From: Pomphorhynchus laevis
Taxonomy: Eukaryota; Acanthocephala; Palaeacanthocephala; Echinorhynchida; Pomphorhynchidae
Direction: 5' to 3'
Assembly (NCBI GenBank): GCA_012934845.2
Contig: WNNJ02003702.1
Span: 19,467-83,466 of the forward strand
DNA: 64,000 nucleotides
Shown here one piece after another: positions 13,418-24,749 of this stretch. Every line of letters starts with the position of its first letter. Position 1 is the stretch's first letter. The notes under the pieces are model-generated. The model did not search any database. It was not told the origin of the DNA and saw nothing but the letters and a program-made list of their open reading frames with translations. The position numbers and the translations under genes are program-made.

Positions 13418-14585
13418 ATGCGCACTTGCAACTGTTCAGCCACGATCTGGTCGAATCTGTCACACACCTTAACCACACAGCTTCTCCCAAACTTCGTCTC
13501 CTGGGACCTCGATGAAGACTGGAAATCAATATTGTGCTCTCCTTTAAAATTTGGAGGTATTGGTATTGCGGACCTTGAAACTACAGCCACACTTGAATGT
13601 AAATCCTCAGACATGCTAATTTCAACCTATAATTCCGGTTTAGGTGGCGATAGCCTAAGAGAAAGGCAGAAAACAATGCTTCGCGAAATCAAGACGCTAC
13701 GATCACTATTGCACCAAGAACGCATCTCTAAAGTTCTAATCTTAGCGATACCCGCAACCAGCAATCTGATCGCGCATGCTGCTTGCAATGGAGTTTCTTC
13801 GTGGTTAAGTGCTCTCCCGCTCGAGCATGAAAATTTTTATCTTTCTACTAACGAATTCAGGGATGCTTTGAACGCAAGGTATGGACACACTGATCTTAGA
13901 TTGGAGTCAGCAACTGCATTTGCAGTACTCAAGTCAGTGTGGCTCATTCCTTATCATGTAGACGAGGTGCCTTGCCTTCGATCCTGCATAATGCAGTCCG
14001 CGACATCATCTCACACTATCTTAGCTGCATATCTCACGGCGGAGCTAGCGAACCTCAGCTAACCGAGGTTCCTGAAAATATTACTTTCGAACGAACGAAC
14101 AACAACCCGTGATCCAAGCGCGCGTCTTGACATAGTTTGTTCCGGGCTACACGGTAGTCGATTTAAGCGAACATTTTTTGATGTTAATGTATTTGTTGTA
14201 CCTGCTCAATCGAACATATCACGGAAGCCTGAGTCTGTCTTTGAATACAACGAGTCGAAAGAAAGCCAAATACAGTGAGCGGATTGCGCTAGTTGAACAA
14301 GGGTCTTTTATACCTCTTATTTTCTCAACTTCGGGAGGAATGGGCATAGAAGCGGAAAGATTAATCAAAACCACGGCTTCAAAACTGACGCATCGGTCAA
14401 CGCGTTCTTATCCTGATCTAGCCATAAAGATGAAACGAGACATCAGTTTTGAAATCGCACGATCAGTTTCCGCGTGCTTACGTTCGCCACGTTCTAGCTG
14501 TCCCAAACCTATTCATCTTATGAAAACCCACCAAAGCGAGTTTTGCGCTGTGTTCGAAAACTATTTTTTTTCTATTGTAGGTTAA
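13418..14585 (+). pseudogene. C-terminal region of the RT element with PD-(D/E)XK-like nuclease
   Basis: The 214-residue frame (13418-14062) contains LKFGGIGIADLE, the connection block typical of this RT family, and ends near the expected start of the nuclease. A shifted frame then gives ARLDIVCSGLHGSR and FFDVNVF (about 14115-14190). Another gives the conserved FSTSGGMGIEAERL block (about 14325) and a tail ending in ACLRSPRS. The LD...FFDV spacing resembles the PD-(D/E)XK restriction-like nucleases of R2-type elements, so I infer a target-nicking role. At least two frameshifts separate the blocks. Confidence 0.7.
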
Positions 14586-14614
14586 CGGCTTTCTGTTGCC
14601 TTGTAATAACGAAT

Positions 14615-14632
14615 GGCCCATTTGCGGGAACC
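14615..14632 (-). repeat. Right terminal inverted repeat
   Basis: Exact reverse complement of 10854-10871, lying 30 bp after the last readable stop of the C-terminal domain. Confidence 0.8.
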
Positions 14633-15072
14633 CTCCTCATGTATAATTTTGTAGTATAATAAATTATTATATTTAAAAAATAATATTAATAATTATTATT
14701 AATAATTATGCTAATATTATGTTAATAATTATTTTCCTAAAAATACTGAAACTTTGTATTATTGATTTTCCGCTAAATGTTTGATGAATGTTTTCTTTTT
14801 CTTATAATGGAGAATTATACAATAAAATATTATAAAAAATATAAAATTTATATAAATCAACAAAATATTATTAAAAACAAATTTAAACGAAAAAAATTTC
14901 ATGGATAAATAATAAGTAATAAACTTCGAGTTAAAAATTTATCCAGTTAATTATATAATTATCCAGTATAATATAATTCTATTATAATATAATTAATTAG
15001 TTATAATTAGATATAATATAACTAATATAATCATTTGAAATATTCAGGGACGATCAGGTAAAATTGAAATAC

Positions 15073-15128
15073 TAAATTATTTTGATATTTCGGTAGCAAC
15101 TACTTTCATCTTCAGAAATAAATTTAAA
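15073..15128 (-). ncRNA. Minimal hammerhead-like motif with palindromic stem III
   Basis: On the minus strand: CTGAAGA (15115-15109) fits the CUGANGA core. A hairpin GTAG-TTG-CTAC stands for stem II (with extra unpaired A residues). Then come GAAA (15091-15088) and TATC (15087-15084), giving A15.1-U15.2-A16.2-U16.1 with C17. Nine of eleven positions pair in a putative stem I (AAAATAATTTA with TAAATTTATTT). Stem III is AUAU, palindromic with no loop, so it could only form between two molecules or stay very weak. Probably a decayed retroelement-end ribozyme. Confidence 0.45.
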
Positions 15129-15149
15129 AAATAAATTTAAACGATGAAG

Positions 15150-15310
15150 CGGAAAAGTTCCTCTTGATGACCTTTTCTAGAGGTCATCAACAGGACCCGC
15201 TAACATAGTAGCGGGGCCACTTCGCCCCGCTGCTATGCTACGTCGAGGAATAGGGGCCGAAACCTGATAGCATAGAGTTCTTTCTGATGACCTCTAATCC
15301 TTATTATGAT
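15150..15310 (+). mobile_element. PLE 3' block, copy in the opposite orientation
   Basis: The same conserved block as at 7.9, 10.0 and 52.4 kb, but with its sense strand on plus. GCCCC (15224-15228) and CTGCTATG (15230-15237) are followed by GGGGC (15253-15257) and CATAG (15271-15275). A second local hairpin (TAGTAGCGGGGC with GCCCCGCTGCTA) precedes it. The surrounding coding part is absent. Confidence 0.65.
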
Positions 15311-16470
15311 AATATTAATATAATATGATAATATTAATATTACAGTATTACAGTATTTACTGTAATATTTATTAATATTACAATATTACAGTATTTTTTA
15401 AACTGGACACATTTTAAAACGTGACAAATTTGAAGTGCTTTATAAAATCATCTAATAATGAATTTTAAAAAATAAAAAAAATATTTGAAATGTTGAAAAA
15501 TGCGAAAGATAAAATTTTTAGACCGACTATGAAGATCAGAATGAAAAAATGTGTACTCAAGCGGATTAAAATTTTTTTACCGTCTAGTCTTTATCGAAAA
15601 TATTTTAAATTACAATATAAGCGAAAAATTATAAAGCAAACCAGCCCCAAATGTTCTATTAGAACTTTTGATAGAAACAAAAATATAAACACTTTTAATG
15701 GGTTCATCCAGGCAAATTAGTGATACACAGTGATGCAATTAGGGCTGGATTTACCATGTCAGGTAAAGAAAGAAATCTACAAAAATAATAAAGCAAAGAA
15801 TTATTATATAATATTATTATTAATATTAATATCAATTAATATTTATGTTTTATAATATTAATTATTTTATAATTATTACTAATCGGAATAGATTAGTCTG
15901 ATACAAAATATGTTATTTATTAGTCAATTCATAAAAATTGAATTTTATTTTAAATTGCAATTTTTTATTTTAACTTGATGTAAATTATAAAAAATCTTAT
16001 AACAATTATTTATTTTATTATTTAATTATTAAATTTTGATTTAGCATTATTATGTTTTGTTTATTTTATAATTATATTAAATATGTAGACTCAGTTAGCT
16101 GATTTGATTTTCTTGTAACTTCGTATTATTTTATTATTTATTATTTTAAAAAATTATAATTATTTAAGTATTTAAATGTTATTTAGCATTATAAATATGA
16201 TATATAATAAATTGATAATAACTTGATATAACTTATATAAAATATTATAACAATTATTTATTATTTATAATTATTTATTATTAAATTATGAAATTTTGAT
16301 TTAGCATTATTAGAAAACAGAAATCTAAAGAAAGAAAGTTTAAAGAAAAAAATAAAAAAAACTTAAAGAAAGTTTGAGAGATAAGTAACATATATATCGA
16401 CAGCCTTAGGAGATATTGTTAAGAAGAAAAGTTAAAAATGATCAAGTTAATTACAATTTTAACTAACTAC
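15310..16470. other. AT-rich intergenic stretch
   Basis: It contains a 76-codon Lys-rich open frame (15490-15720) that I do not recognise, and PLE-flank-like AT sequence near 15930-16150 (a minus-strand copy of the ACTGAGTCTACGTATTTAAT repeat). I see no supported gene. Confidence 0.4.
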
Positions 16471-16475
16471 TAACA

Positions 16476-16572
16476 AATCAACGAACAATCAGGAATCATA
16501 ATCAACGAACAATCAGGAATCAACTAACAACCAGGAATCAATGAACAATCAGGAATCAACGAACAATCAATG
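16476..16572 (+). repeat. 18-bp minisatellite AATCAACGAACAATCAGG
   Basis: Five to six imperfect copies directly precede the LINE reading frames. It is probably part of the LINE 5' UTR or promoter. Confidence 0.8.
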
Positions 16573-19500
16573 AATCAAACACAGCTATCTCAAGCAATCA
16601 ACAAGAATTGAATCTCTCGGGCTAAATATCTTCCTATATTCATTATTTTCTGAGATAGAGCAAATAATCTACAGTATTTCCTCTCAACTCAACGAGTCAA
16701 ACTTTATTGATGGTTCAGTTATGATAAGCAATGATTGCATTAACTCGATTTTAACAAGTAACTCGAAATGTTGTGCTTTCAATTATGTGAACGCAGTTCG
16801 TAGAATTTGTAAAGGCAGGTCAAGAGTGCGTGGATTGTTCTGTTTCATAATGCCGCAACAAAGAGCAAGTTGACAAAGATCCATTTGATAATTATAAATA
16901 ATTGCAACCTTTAGCCTTAACTAATGAAATTCGTGATTGCGCGGCTTGTGTATCTTTAGAATTAAAATGTACTAACGGAGATTGTCCTGTTACTCCCTAG
17001 TAAAAGTAGCTCGACAAATATCCAAGGGAATTCTTTTTAAAAGATTTCTTTTGTGGGTACTATAGTGCAAATAATTTACTTAATATCAAGGATATCTAAA
17101 ATCCACTGTAGTTGACATAGATCGTATAAAGAATGAACTTAAATCTTTTATCCTTTCTCTTCAGCAGTGTGAAAATTTAGTGACAGGTAATGAAAGTGCA
17201 CATTTTAAAAGTCAAACATCAACCGGTAGTTATGCTCAGTTGCTAGGAATGCGATTTCTTGTACACTCTTTGCTACTTCACGTATATCACATAGTTCGCC
17301 TCTTGAATTCGTTCGCGCTTGTAAACGTGAAACTAAGTGTCTCGAATGTCATTATTAGATGATTACCAACATCAGAAAATGACATGGAGAAGTTCGAAAT
17401 ATCTTATCTAGTATTGGAGTCAACTTTAAAGACACCCTACGTATTCGGATTCATCGCCTTCCTGACCGTCGAAGATACGTCCCTTCTTGGTTACAAACTA
17501 TAACATTTCGATATTTACCGTAATGTATTTATTAATCCAGATCTTTTGATTCCGAAAAGAGAAGCCCGTAAACTACTCTTAAATGAATTACACGAAAAAA
17601 GAAAGTCAGATCCATTTAATTTTTATTGTATACAAGATAATAGAATAATTCGATCTTTAAAAAAGCAAATATATTCTTCAATACCTTCCGAAACGAATAT
17701 CGTATCTCCTAACAGCTGACTAGATAAACGGATCAATACACACGCATCATTTCGCCTTGTTTTGTTCAAAATAGAAGGCATCCAATCACTTGTAAACAAG
17801 GGTATTAAGTCGTGGTTTTATGATTAAGACATTATGGTCTTGTGTGAAACATTTTGCGGTACAGATTTATCATTAAAAAACGTTTATGTATTAAATAGCT
17901 CGGCGATATCGACTATGCGTGGTCGGTTGTCCTGTAGGTGGAGTGCTTGTAGCAATAAAACCTTTCTCCGATAATTGGACTTTCAGATCATCTAACAATG
18001 TTGTTAATATTATTCTTCCAACATTGACCAGAATTGGTTGTTATTTTAATCCTAAGTTTTCTGCTGCAGATATTATAGGTGAGATGTCTACCTTCTTGAG
18101 TCCTTCTTCCACTACTGAGGAACCGGTATTAATAGCAGGTGATTTTAACGCAAAGCTACTAGATTCTATACTTTTAAAACTTCAATTACTAATAGACTAT
18201 TTTGCAACGCTAAACTTAACTTGCAATTTCCCCCGTAGAGATATGGACATACGAATCATTCAATGGCCGTAGTTGCATTGATTTAATTTTTGCAAATTTC
18301 CAAATCAAAAAGGTGCATCTAGATCTAGCAAATTAGTGGGCGATTATAAGAAAGCACAAGCCGGTATCCTGTACTTTAGACTTAACGACATTTAGAAAAC
18401 AGGTCATAGCTTCAAGCTCCAATCTTAGTAGAATACAATACATTGGAGCTAATGCGGTAGATAATATCGAGGTGGCTATGCAACTCTTGGTAGAAGGAAA
18501 TGTTATTAAAAGCGATTATCTAGCTAACGAAACTCTTTTAAAATCTTGCTTAAAATCAAAAAAGTCGAGTTTTGAGGTTAGGTACACCCGAAAGCCGTGT
18601 TATATGCGCAAGCTTGCACGATACCTAATTTCGCTTTGTAAAATTTGTCGATACAAAGATAATGATAATTTTAAGAATTAATACTTCATGTGCAAAACGC
18701 AGTAAAGGATTCTGTCAAATGAATTTAATCGATTACGCTTAACCAGGTTAGAGTCTCAAAAGATAAGGTATGCTGACTTACAACTAACCGTCATCAAAGG
18801 TCTTCTTTAATTCTTCTTACAGAATGGAGCTTGCACTTTTTGGTAATTTTAGGTGGACAAAATGTTGTTGATTTAAGACAGGAATTAAATAACCTCATCT
18901 CTCATAATACGCCGTCACTTTGCGATCCATTAAATGCTCTATTTTCGAAAGAAGAACATAAAATGAAAAATAAGAAAGCCGCTGGTTCTGATAAATTATG
19001 CATATAAACTATTAGAGCATCTTTCGATATCATTGCAGATTATTGGGGTTTTCTTTTCAACTGCTTTTTTAGTGACTGCTCTGCTCCTGAATATTGGAAA
19101 GAAGGTATTATTAAAGTATTGTATAAAGGAAAGGATGATGTTAATAATGTTGATTCTTATCCTGTTATTGCTCTTCTTAACCATACCTATAAGCTTTTAT
19201 CCTTCGCCGTGACTCGTCGCATTATTAAATTCCGCGAATATTTGCTTCCACATGAACAATTCCGTTTTCGTACTAACCGCTCAACTTTAAATGCATTGAA
19301 TATTGACAGGAATGAAGTACATAAATCATTTTCTGTTAGAAAGCCTTTGTATACCATATTAATAAATTTTGCTAAAGGTCTTGACTCTGTTGATCGCCCA
19401 ATGCTGCTTTTCAAATTTGCTCATTATTTTCACATAAATGGTGGATTACAACAGTAAATAAAGAATATCATAGAACCAAACTGCCTTAAAGTTTTTGACG

Positions 19501-20540
19501 GCCTAAATTACTCTGAATATTCATCATCTACAGAGGGTGTCACACAGGGCGACCCTCTGAGTTCTACTTTATTTGCCTTTTTCGTAGCGGAGTTACCTCG
19601 TAAAATTTGTGGTGGTAGAAGCTCGATAACGACGGTAATGTATGCGGACGACCTAGCTATGATGTCTACAAGTCTGTTCGAATCACAACTAGCTTTGGAT
19701 AAATTATCTATATACTGTATGGACAATTATTTGAAAATAAATGTGCTCAAATCTAAAGTTTTAAAATTTAGGCGTGGAGGTCTATTAAGGAAAAAGGATA
19801 AACTTATTTTAGACTCTCAGATTCTTGAATTTTGCAGGAATATTACATATCTTGGGTTGCAGTTGGATTCTAGATGGTCCTTCACCTCTGCTGTCGAGGA
19901 AAAGGCTTCGAAGATTTCTATGGCTATCTGTAGTGTACGTAATCTGGGTGCTCTATCATACGAGGTGTTATTAAATACTTTCGTGTAATGCTATTATAAA
20001 TTTTGACATACGGTTTGCTGGTAATATGGTCGGACTTATCCTTTTCGAAATTTGCTCAAATTGATAACTGCCAGAATATATTTATAAAGCACATTGTGGG
20101 TGTCTCAGTGAAATATTTTTTTACATCGGTCGCCATATTATCTCGATTCCTACTTTCTCTAATTATATTGACGCAATCTTCAATTAACCAAAAACTCAAG
20201 CGTTTCGATTAATGAATGTGAATTTATTCTGAAAAGATCCAAACTTAACTTTGAAATTTATTTAACACCTATATTTTTACAGACTCGGTGGCAGCAGGCT
20301 TGTTATATTAAGATTGATTACTATGGAGGTTTTCTATTCATGGTTATTATGATAAACTTTTCATTATTAATATTTCAATAAATCCAGTCTCCATTCAATG
20401 TAAATGTGTATTCTGTGGCTCTCAGTATGCATCCTTACTGCATGTTTTTTCTTGTCCACATTTGTCTAAATTAGGATTAGCTGGGATTGGTAAACTACAC
20501 AGATCCTGATATGGCGCACACCTGCCGAAATTCTTATTGA
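16476..20540 (+). mobile_element. APE-type LINE, nearly full length, decayed
   Basis: An ORF1-like stretch (about 16600-17740) includes LRIRIHRLPDRRRYVPSW and FINPDLLIPKREARKLL, patterns of LINE ORF1 proteins. ORF2 starts with an AP-type endonuclease (MVLCETF near 17832; GGVLVAIKP; PVLIAGDFNAKL near 18125). RT follows (19100-19990): DSYPVIALLNHTYKLL; LYTILINFAKGLDSVD (motif A); EGVTQGDPLSSTLFA (motif B, 19530); MYADDLAMM (motif C, 19638); ITYLGLQLD. The thumb decays after 19988. There are several stops and frameshifts. Clade (CR1/L2/Jockey/R1 region) is unresolved by eye. The 5' end is marked by the minisatellite and the 3' end is near 20540. Confidence 0.85.
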
Positions 20541-20569
20541 AGTATTAACATGTAGATAACTTATCTTAA

Positions 20570-20665
20570 ATAGTATATATATTTAAGTATATATAATATA
20601 TGATATATATTATATATAATATATAGTATATATAATAGTATATATACTGATCTCAAATATATATA
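20570..20665. repeat. TA-rich low-complexity and palindromic tract
   Basis: An imperfect (TA)n-rich run immediately follows the LINE 3' end. Confidence 0.7.
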
Positions 20666-22380
20666 TTTGTCTGTTTATTGAATTCAATAATTGTTTGTTT
20701 TTCAATTCCTACCGAAAGATTATACGGATAAATAAATTTCTCTACATTATTATTTTTTATAATTTCATAACTATATTAAATATATAGAGTCAATTAACTG
20801 ATTTGATTATATCGCACGACAAAATGGTATCGTTTATATATTAATATAACGATTGAATTCTTCATTAGTAAATTGCAAATACAAGAGAAATTAATTTTTA
20901 TTTTGGTAAACATAAATTAATTTATGTTGCAATTAAAATAAATATAATAATAACTTATTAAAGCCACAATTATGAAAATAATTTATCATCTAGAAACTAT
21001 TTTAAAAGCTATTTATTCACAATTTAAATTCATAATTGTGAAAATAACTCACCATTTAAAAACTGCATATCGATATATTAGAAGATAAATTGTATTTTTC
21101 GATGTCTAAACAGCAGTACACCAAATTCAAACGAATTTACATTTCTAATCTTAATATATTATATATCTAAGTCTTTGAATGAATTTGAAGAATTTTAACA
21201 TAATTATCTACTGTGACAATTCGTAAATATTAATGATTATGTCATCTTTTATGTTTAATTTTTATAGTAACCTAATTAATTTAATATGTATCTATTAAAT
21301 TATTTAAATGATTTTGAAGCCAATATCATTACATATTATAACAATGTATTATATTATATATATTTAATGAATATAGTATTATAATATTAAATATTATGAC
21401 AACATTTCCGAAAGGCAGGCACAACTAGGCAAGAAAAAAATTATAAAAAACGAAAGACCTTTATTAGACATTTAAAAAACATCTTTCATCTTTTTGCAGC
21501 ATAGTGTAGGTAAAGTTTGAAATTAAAATTTATTTTTTTATTAATAAAAAATTAATAGCCGTCGATACGACGTCTATTACGCTTCAGAGAAAATGTTCAA
21601 TTTTTTAAACTTAAAAATATTTTTTCCTAAAATATCGATATGATAACCCATACTTTTTTTCATCTCACAACATCAACCATCTATTAACATTTACACAAAA
21701 ACTTATGAATTGACTTATTCAGTATGTTGAAAAAATTTAAATTTTAATTTTTTAAATAAATAATGATAATTAAATTTTTACCATTGCTCTTGTTAGTAGT
21801 TTGTTTGCTGCAATATTATTATAATACGATTACAAATCATATATCTACATTATTTTCAAGTTTGAGATTGATTTAACATATATTACATTGTAAAACAAAA
21901 TTTAATTTTTTGAACTTCAAAATACTTTTTAAGCACTTGAGAAAATGTTCAATTTTTTGAACTTAAAAAAATTGTCTTAACTTTATCTATTTTTTCCTAA
22001 AAAATCGATAAAGTTTGAAATTAAAATTATTTTTTTTTTATTTTTAACATTACTGTGTTGATTTATATATTTTACTATTTACTGCTTGATATTATTTTTA
22101 TAGTAACCAAATTTAAAATATTTATCTATCAAATTATAATAATGATTTTGAAGAAAATTATTTAAATAATTTTGAAACTAAAATGTAAGAAACTAAAATA
22201 TTAGGGCTGGTTTACAGCCCAAGTATATGTTAGATGTCTCAGGCTTTAATCCTATTAATGTTGGATTTATTTATAATTTTATATTATTTATTATATTATA
22301 CACGATTCATTATAATTTAGAATTAATTTAAATTGTGTTAAAATTTATTTAATTTTAGTCTTACTTAATTTTGTTCTTTT
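20665..22380. other. AT-rich stretch with short duplications
   Basis: GAGAAAATGTTCAATTTTTT occurs at about 21588 and 21940, followed in each by a CCTAAAATATCGATA-like segment. This indicates a partial direct duplication about 350 bp apart. PLE thumb-flank scraps begin at about 22040. No gene. Confidence 0.45.
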
Positions 22381-22879
22381 CTACTTAAGAGTTTAAATTT
22401 ATTTTTAACAATACTTTGATGATTTATGCATTTCCCTAATTTTGTTTGATTGTATTTTATAGTAACCTAGCTAAAATATGCATCTATTAAATTATTTAAA
22501 TGACTTCGAAGAAAGCCAATATCATAACATTTTATCATATACCTGTAATTTAGTAAAATTGATTATTTATCATAAACGAATAAACTCTGGTACAGGTGAT
22601 TCAACTAATTATTCAGTCGACGTATTTTTAGTATTCTATTGATATCGTGTTGATTTATATATTTAACTATTTTCTGCTTGATGGTATTTTTATAGTAACC
22701 TAGTTTAAAATATGCATCTATTAAATTATTTAAATGACTTCGAAGAAAGCCAATATCATAACATTTTATGGTAGTTCTTAAAATTTAATTTTTTAATGTA
22801 TTATATTTAATTTTATCTGGTATGCATAAATATGTCATCTTTACTATAAAATTTATAAATAGTTTTTAATTATATTTTG

Positions 22880-23173
22880 TTAATTTATATATTTTATTAT
22901 TTTCTGTTTGATTGTATTTTTATAGTACCCTAGTTTAAAGTATGCATATCTTAAATTATTTAAATGATTCGGAAGAAAATCAATATCGTTACAAAATGTT
23001 GCAATTCTTAAAATTTCATTATTTAATGTATTATATTTTATACTAATTGGTATACATGAATGCTCATGCAAAAATATGTTTCTTGAATATTTAAATATGC
23101 CATCTTTACGATATAAATTAAAAGTAATTTTTATTGATATTAATTCAATGCTCATAGCAAAGAGTAAAACCAA
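22880..23173 (-). pseudogene. PLE RT thumb region
   Basis: The 97-codon frame contains FNLYRKDGIFKYSRN, FLHEHSCIPISIKYNTLN and LGYYKNTIKQKIIKYIN. It is colinear with the ORF at 8064-8435. In PLEs, the LYRK...(H)...S.HP block lies after the RT palm. Confidence 0.65.
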
Positions 23174-23349
23174 TTAATATTGATTTTATTAAGAATAACG
23201 CTACCTGGATAAATTTGTTAACTTATTGAATAAAATTTATTACAGTTAAATACGCTCATCATCGATATATAATAATGATTTTAATAGAAACATATATTTC
23301 ATATCTTTATATAATTAATATTTATTTTTTACACAGTTATGAACAAATT

Positions 23350-24720
23350 CATATTCTATAAAGCTTAAAAATAAGAAAGCTATAATTAGGCTACCATTAC
23401 CTATAATTGGAAAACATTTTATTTGTCTAAATATAGATGACCCTACTTTTAAATAATTTTGATTTATCAAATTAAGGATTCTAAAAATTCAATTTTATCC
23501 ATATATTTATATTTACTTGATGGTTTAATTTTTGTTAGATATGCATTATAGTTATTATAACATATATGTATATCGTTGTCCGAATATAAGATTAATTAAT
23601 TTTTCTAACACTTCTTTAATATCTGTTAAATCGAGATATGTATAAAGCGTATTGAAATCTAACATATTTATATTCTGAAAATTTATTCCTTTTGCGTGTT
23701 CTAAAAATTCTATTGCAGAATTAATACTAAAATAGTGTTTTATACCAGTATTAATTTCGATTACCTTGCAATATTTTTTAAAATGTGCTTTAATTAGTTT
23801 AAGTAGTTTATTCATAAGAACAGAAAGTGGTTTCAATGTATATTTAAAAGCAACTGCATATGAACTTAAATTTTATTGGATTTTTATTTAATTTTGAATT
23901 CCAATATAATATAGGTATAGTTTTATTATCTGATTCAATTTTTATACCCTTCTTATCCATTATAGAACAACAGTATATCACAATAAAGCCTTTTTGCAAA
24001 TGAAGACAAAGTTATTACTAGCTTTATCAATAGTTGTTATTATTAATTCATATTCTATAAAGCTTAAAAACAAGTCAGCTATAATTGGGCTACTATTACC
24101 ACCCATTGGAACACCTTTTACTTGTCTAAATATAGATGTCCCTACTTTTAAATAATTTTGATTTATCAAAATATTTAAGGATTCTATTAATTCAATTTTA
24201 TCCATATATTTATATTTATTTGATGGTTTAATTTTTGTTAGATAGGCGTTATAATTATTATAACATATATATGTATATCTTTTTCCGAATATAAGGTTAA
24301 TTAATTTTACTAACGCTTCTTTAATATCTACTAAATCTAGATTTGTATAAAGCGTACTAAAATCGTATGTATTTATATTTTGAAAATTTATTCCTTTTGT
24401 CTGTTCTAAAAATTCTTTTGTAGAATTAATACTGAAATAGTGTTTTATACCAGTATTAATTTCGATTACCTTGCAATATTTTTTAAAATGTGCTTTAATT
24501 ACTTTAAAGTATTTTATTCATATAGACAGAAAGTGGTTTTAATGTACATTTAAACGCACTACATATGAACCCAGGTTTTATTGGATTTTTATGTAATTTT
24601 GGATTCCAATATAATATAGGTATAGTTTTATTATCTAATTCAATTTTTATACCCTTTTTATCCATTATAGAACAATGACTTGTAATAATTGTTTCTAATC
24701 TAATATCAATACATTCATAT
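23350..24720 (-). pseudogene. PLE RT palm, partial tandem duplicate
   Basis: From high to low coordinates: SIMDKKGIKIELDNKTIPIL, YWNPKLHKNPIKPGFICS (primer-grip/template region), then IFRQVKGVPMGGNSSPIIAD (24150-24090), which is the PLE motif B, followed by LFLSFIEYE. At about 23960 the sequence returns to the MDKKGIKIE start and repeats to 23350, where the motif B region is degraded. This is a direct duplication of about 650 bp. The catalytic YxDD region is not readable. Confidence 0.72.
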
Positions 24721-24749
24721 GTTGCATTTACATGTTTATATTATATTAA

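Larger units (their letters stand above)
10854..14632 (+). mobile_element. RT element with Cys-rich and PD-(D/E)XK-like domains, flanked by 18-bp inverted repeats
   Basis: A decayed element of about 3.8 kb. The domain order on the plus strand is: a Cys-rich N-terminal domain at 11562-11771; RT from about 12240 to 13270; a connection region with GPKYGYF; and a C-terminal nuclease-like domain at about 13800-14585. This order matches an RT family seen in many invertebrate genomes, usually deposited as uncharacterised proteins. I cannot assign a Repbase clade. GGTTCCCGCAAATGGGCC at 10854-10871 is repeated as an exact reverse complement at 14615-14632, so the whole unit has terminal inverted repeats. 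The base composition is much less AT-rich than the flanks. No target-site duplication is evident. Confidence 0.75.

Noticed and set aside
15276-15290. CTGATGA in the PLE 3' block as a hammerhead core
   Set aside because: No GAAA box with a matching stem II lies at a suitable place. The pseudoknot pairing explains the block better.
15490-15720. 76-codon Lys-rich ORF
   Set aside because: AT-rich composition gives Lys/Ile/Asn-rich frames by chance; no motif, partner or conserved copy is visible.
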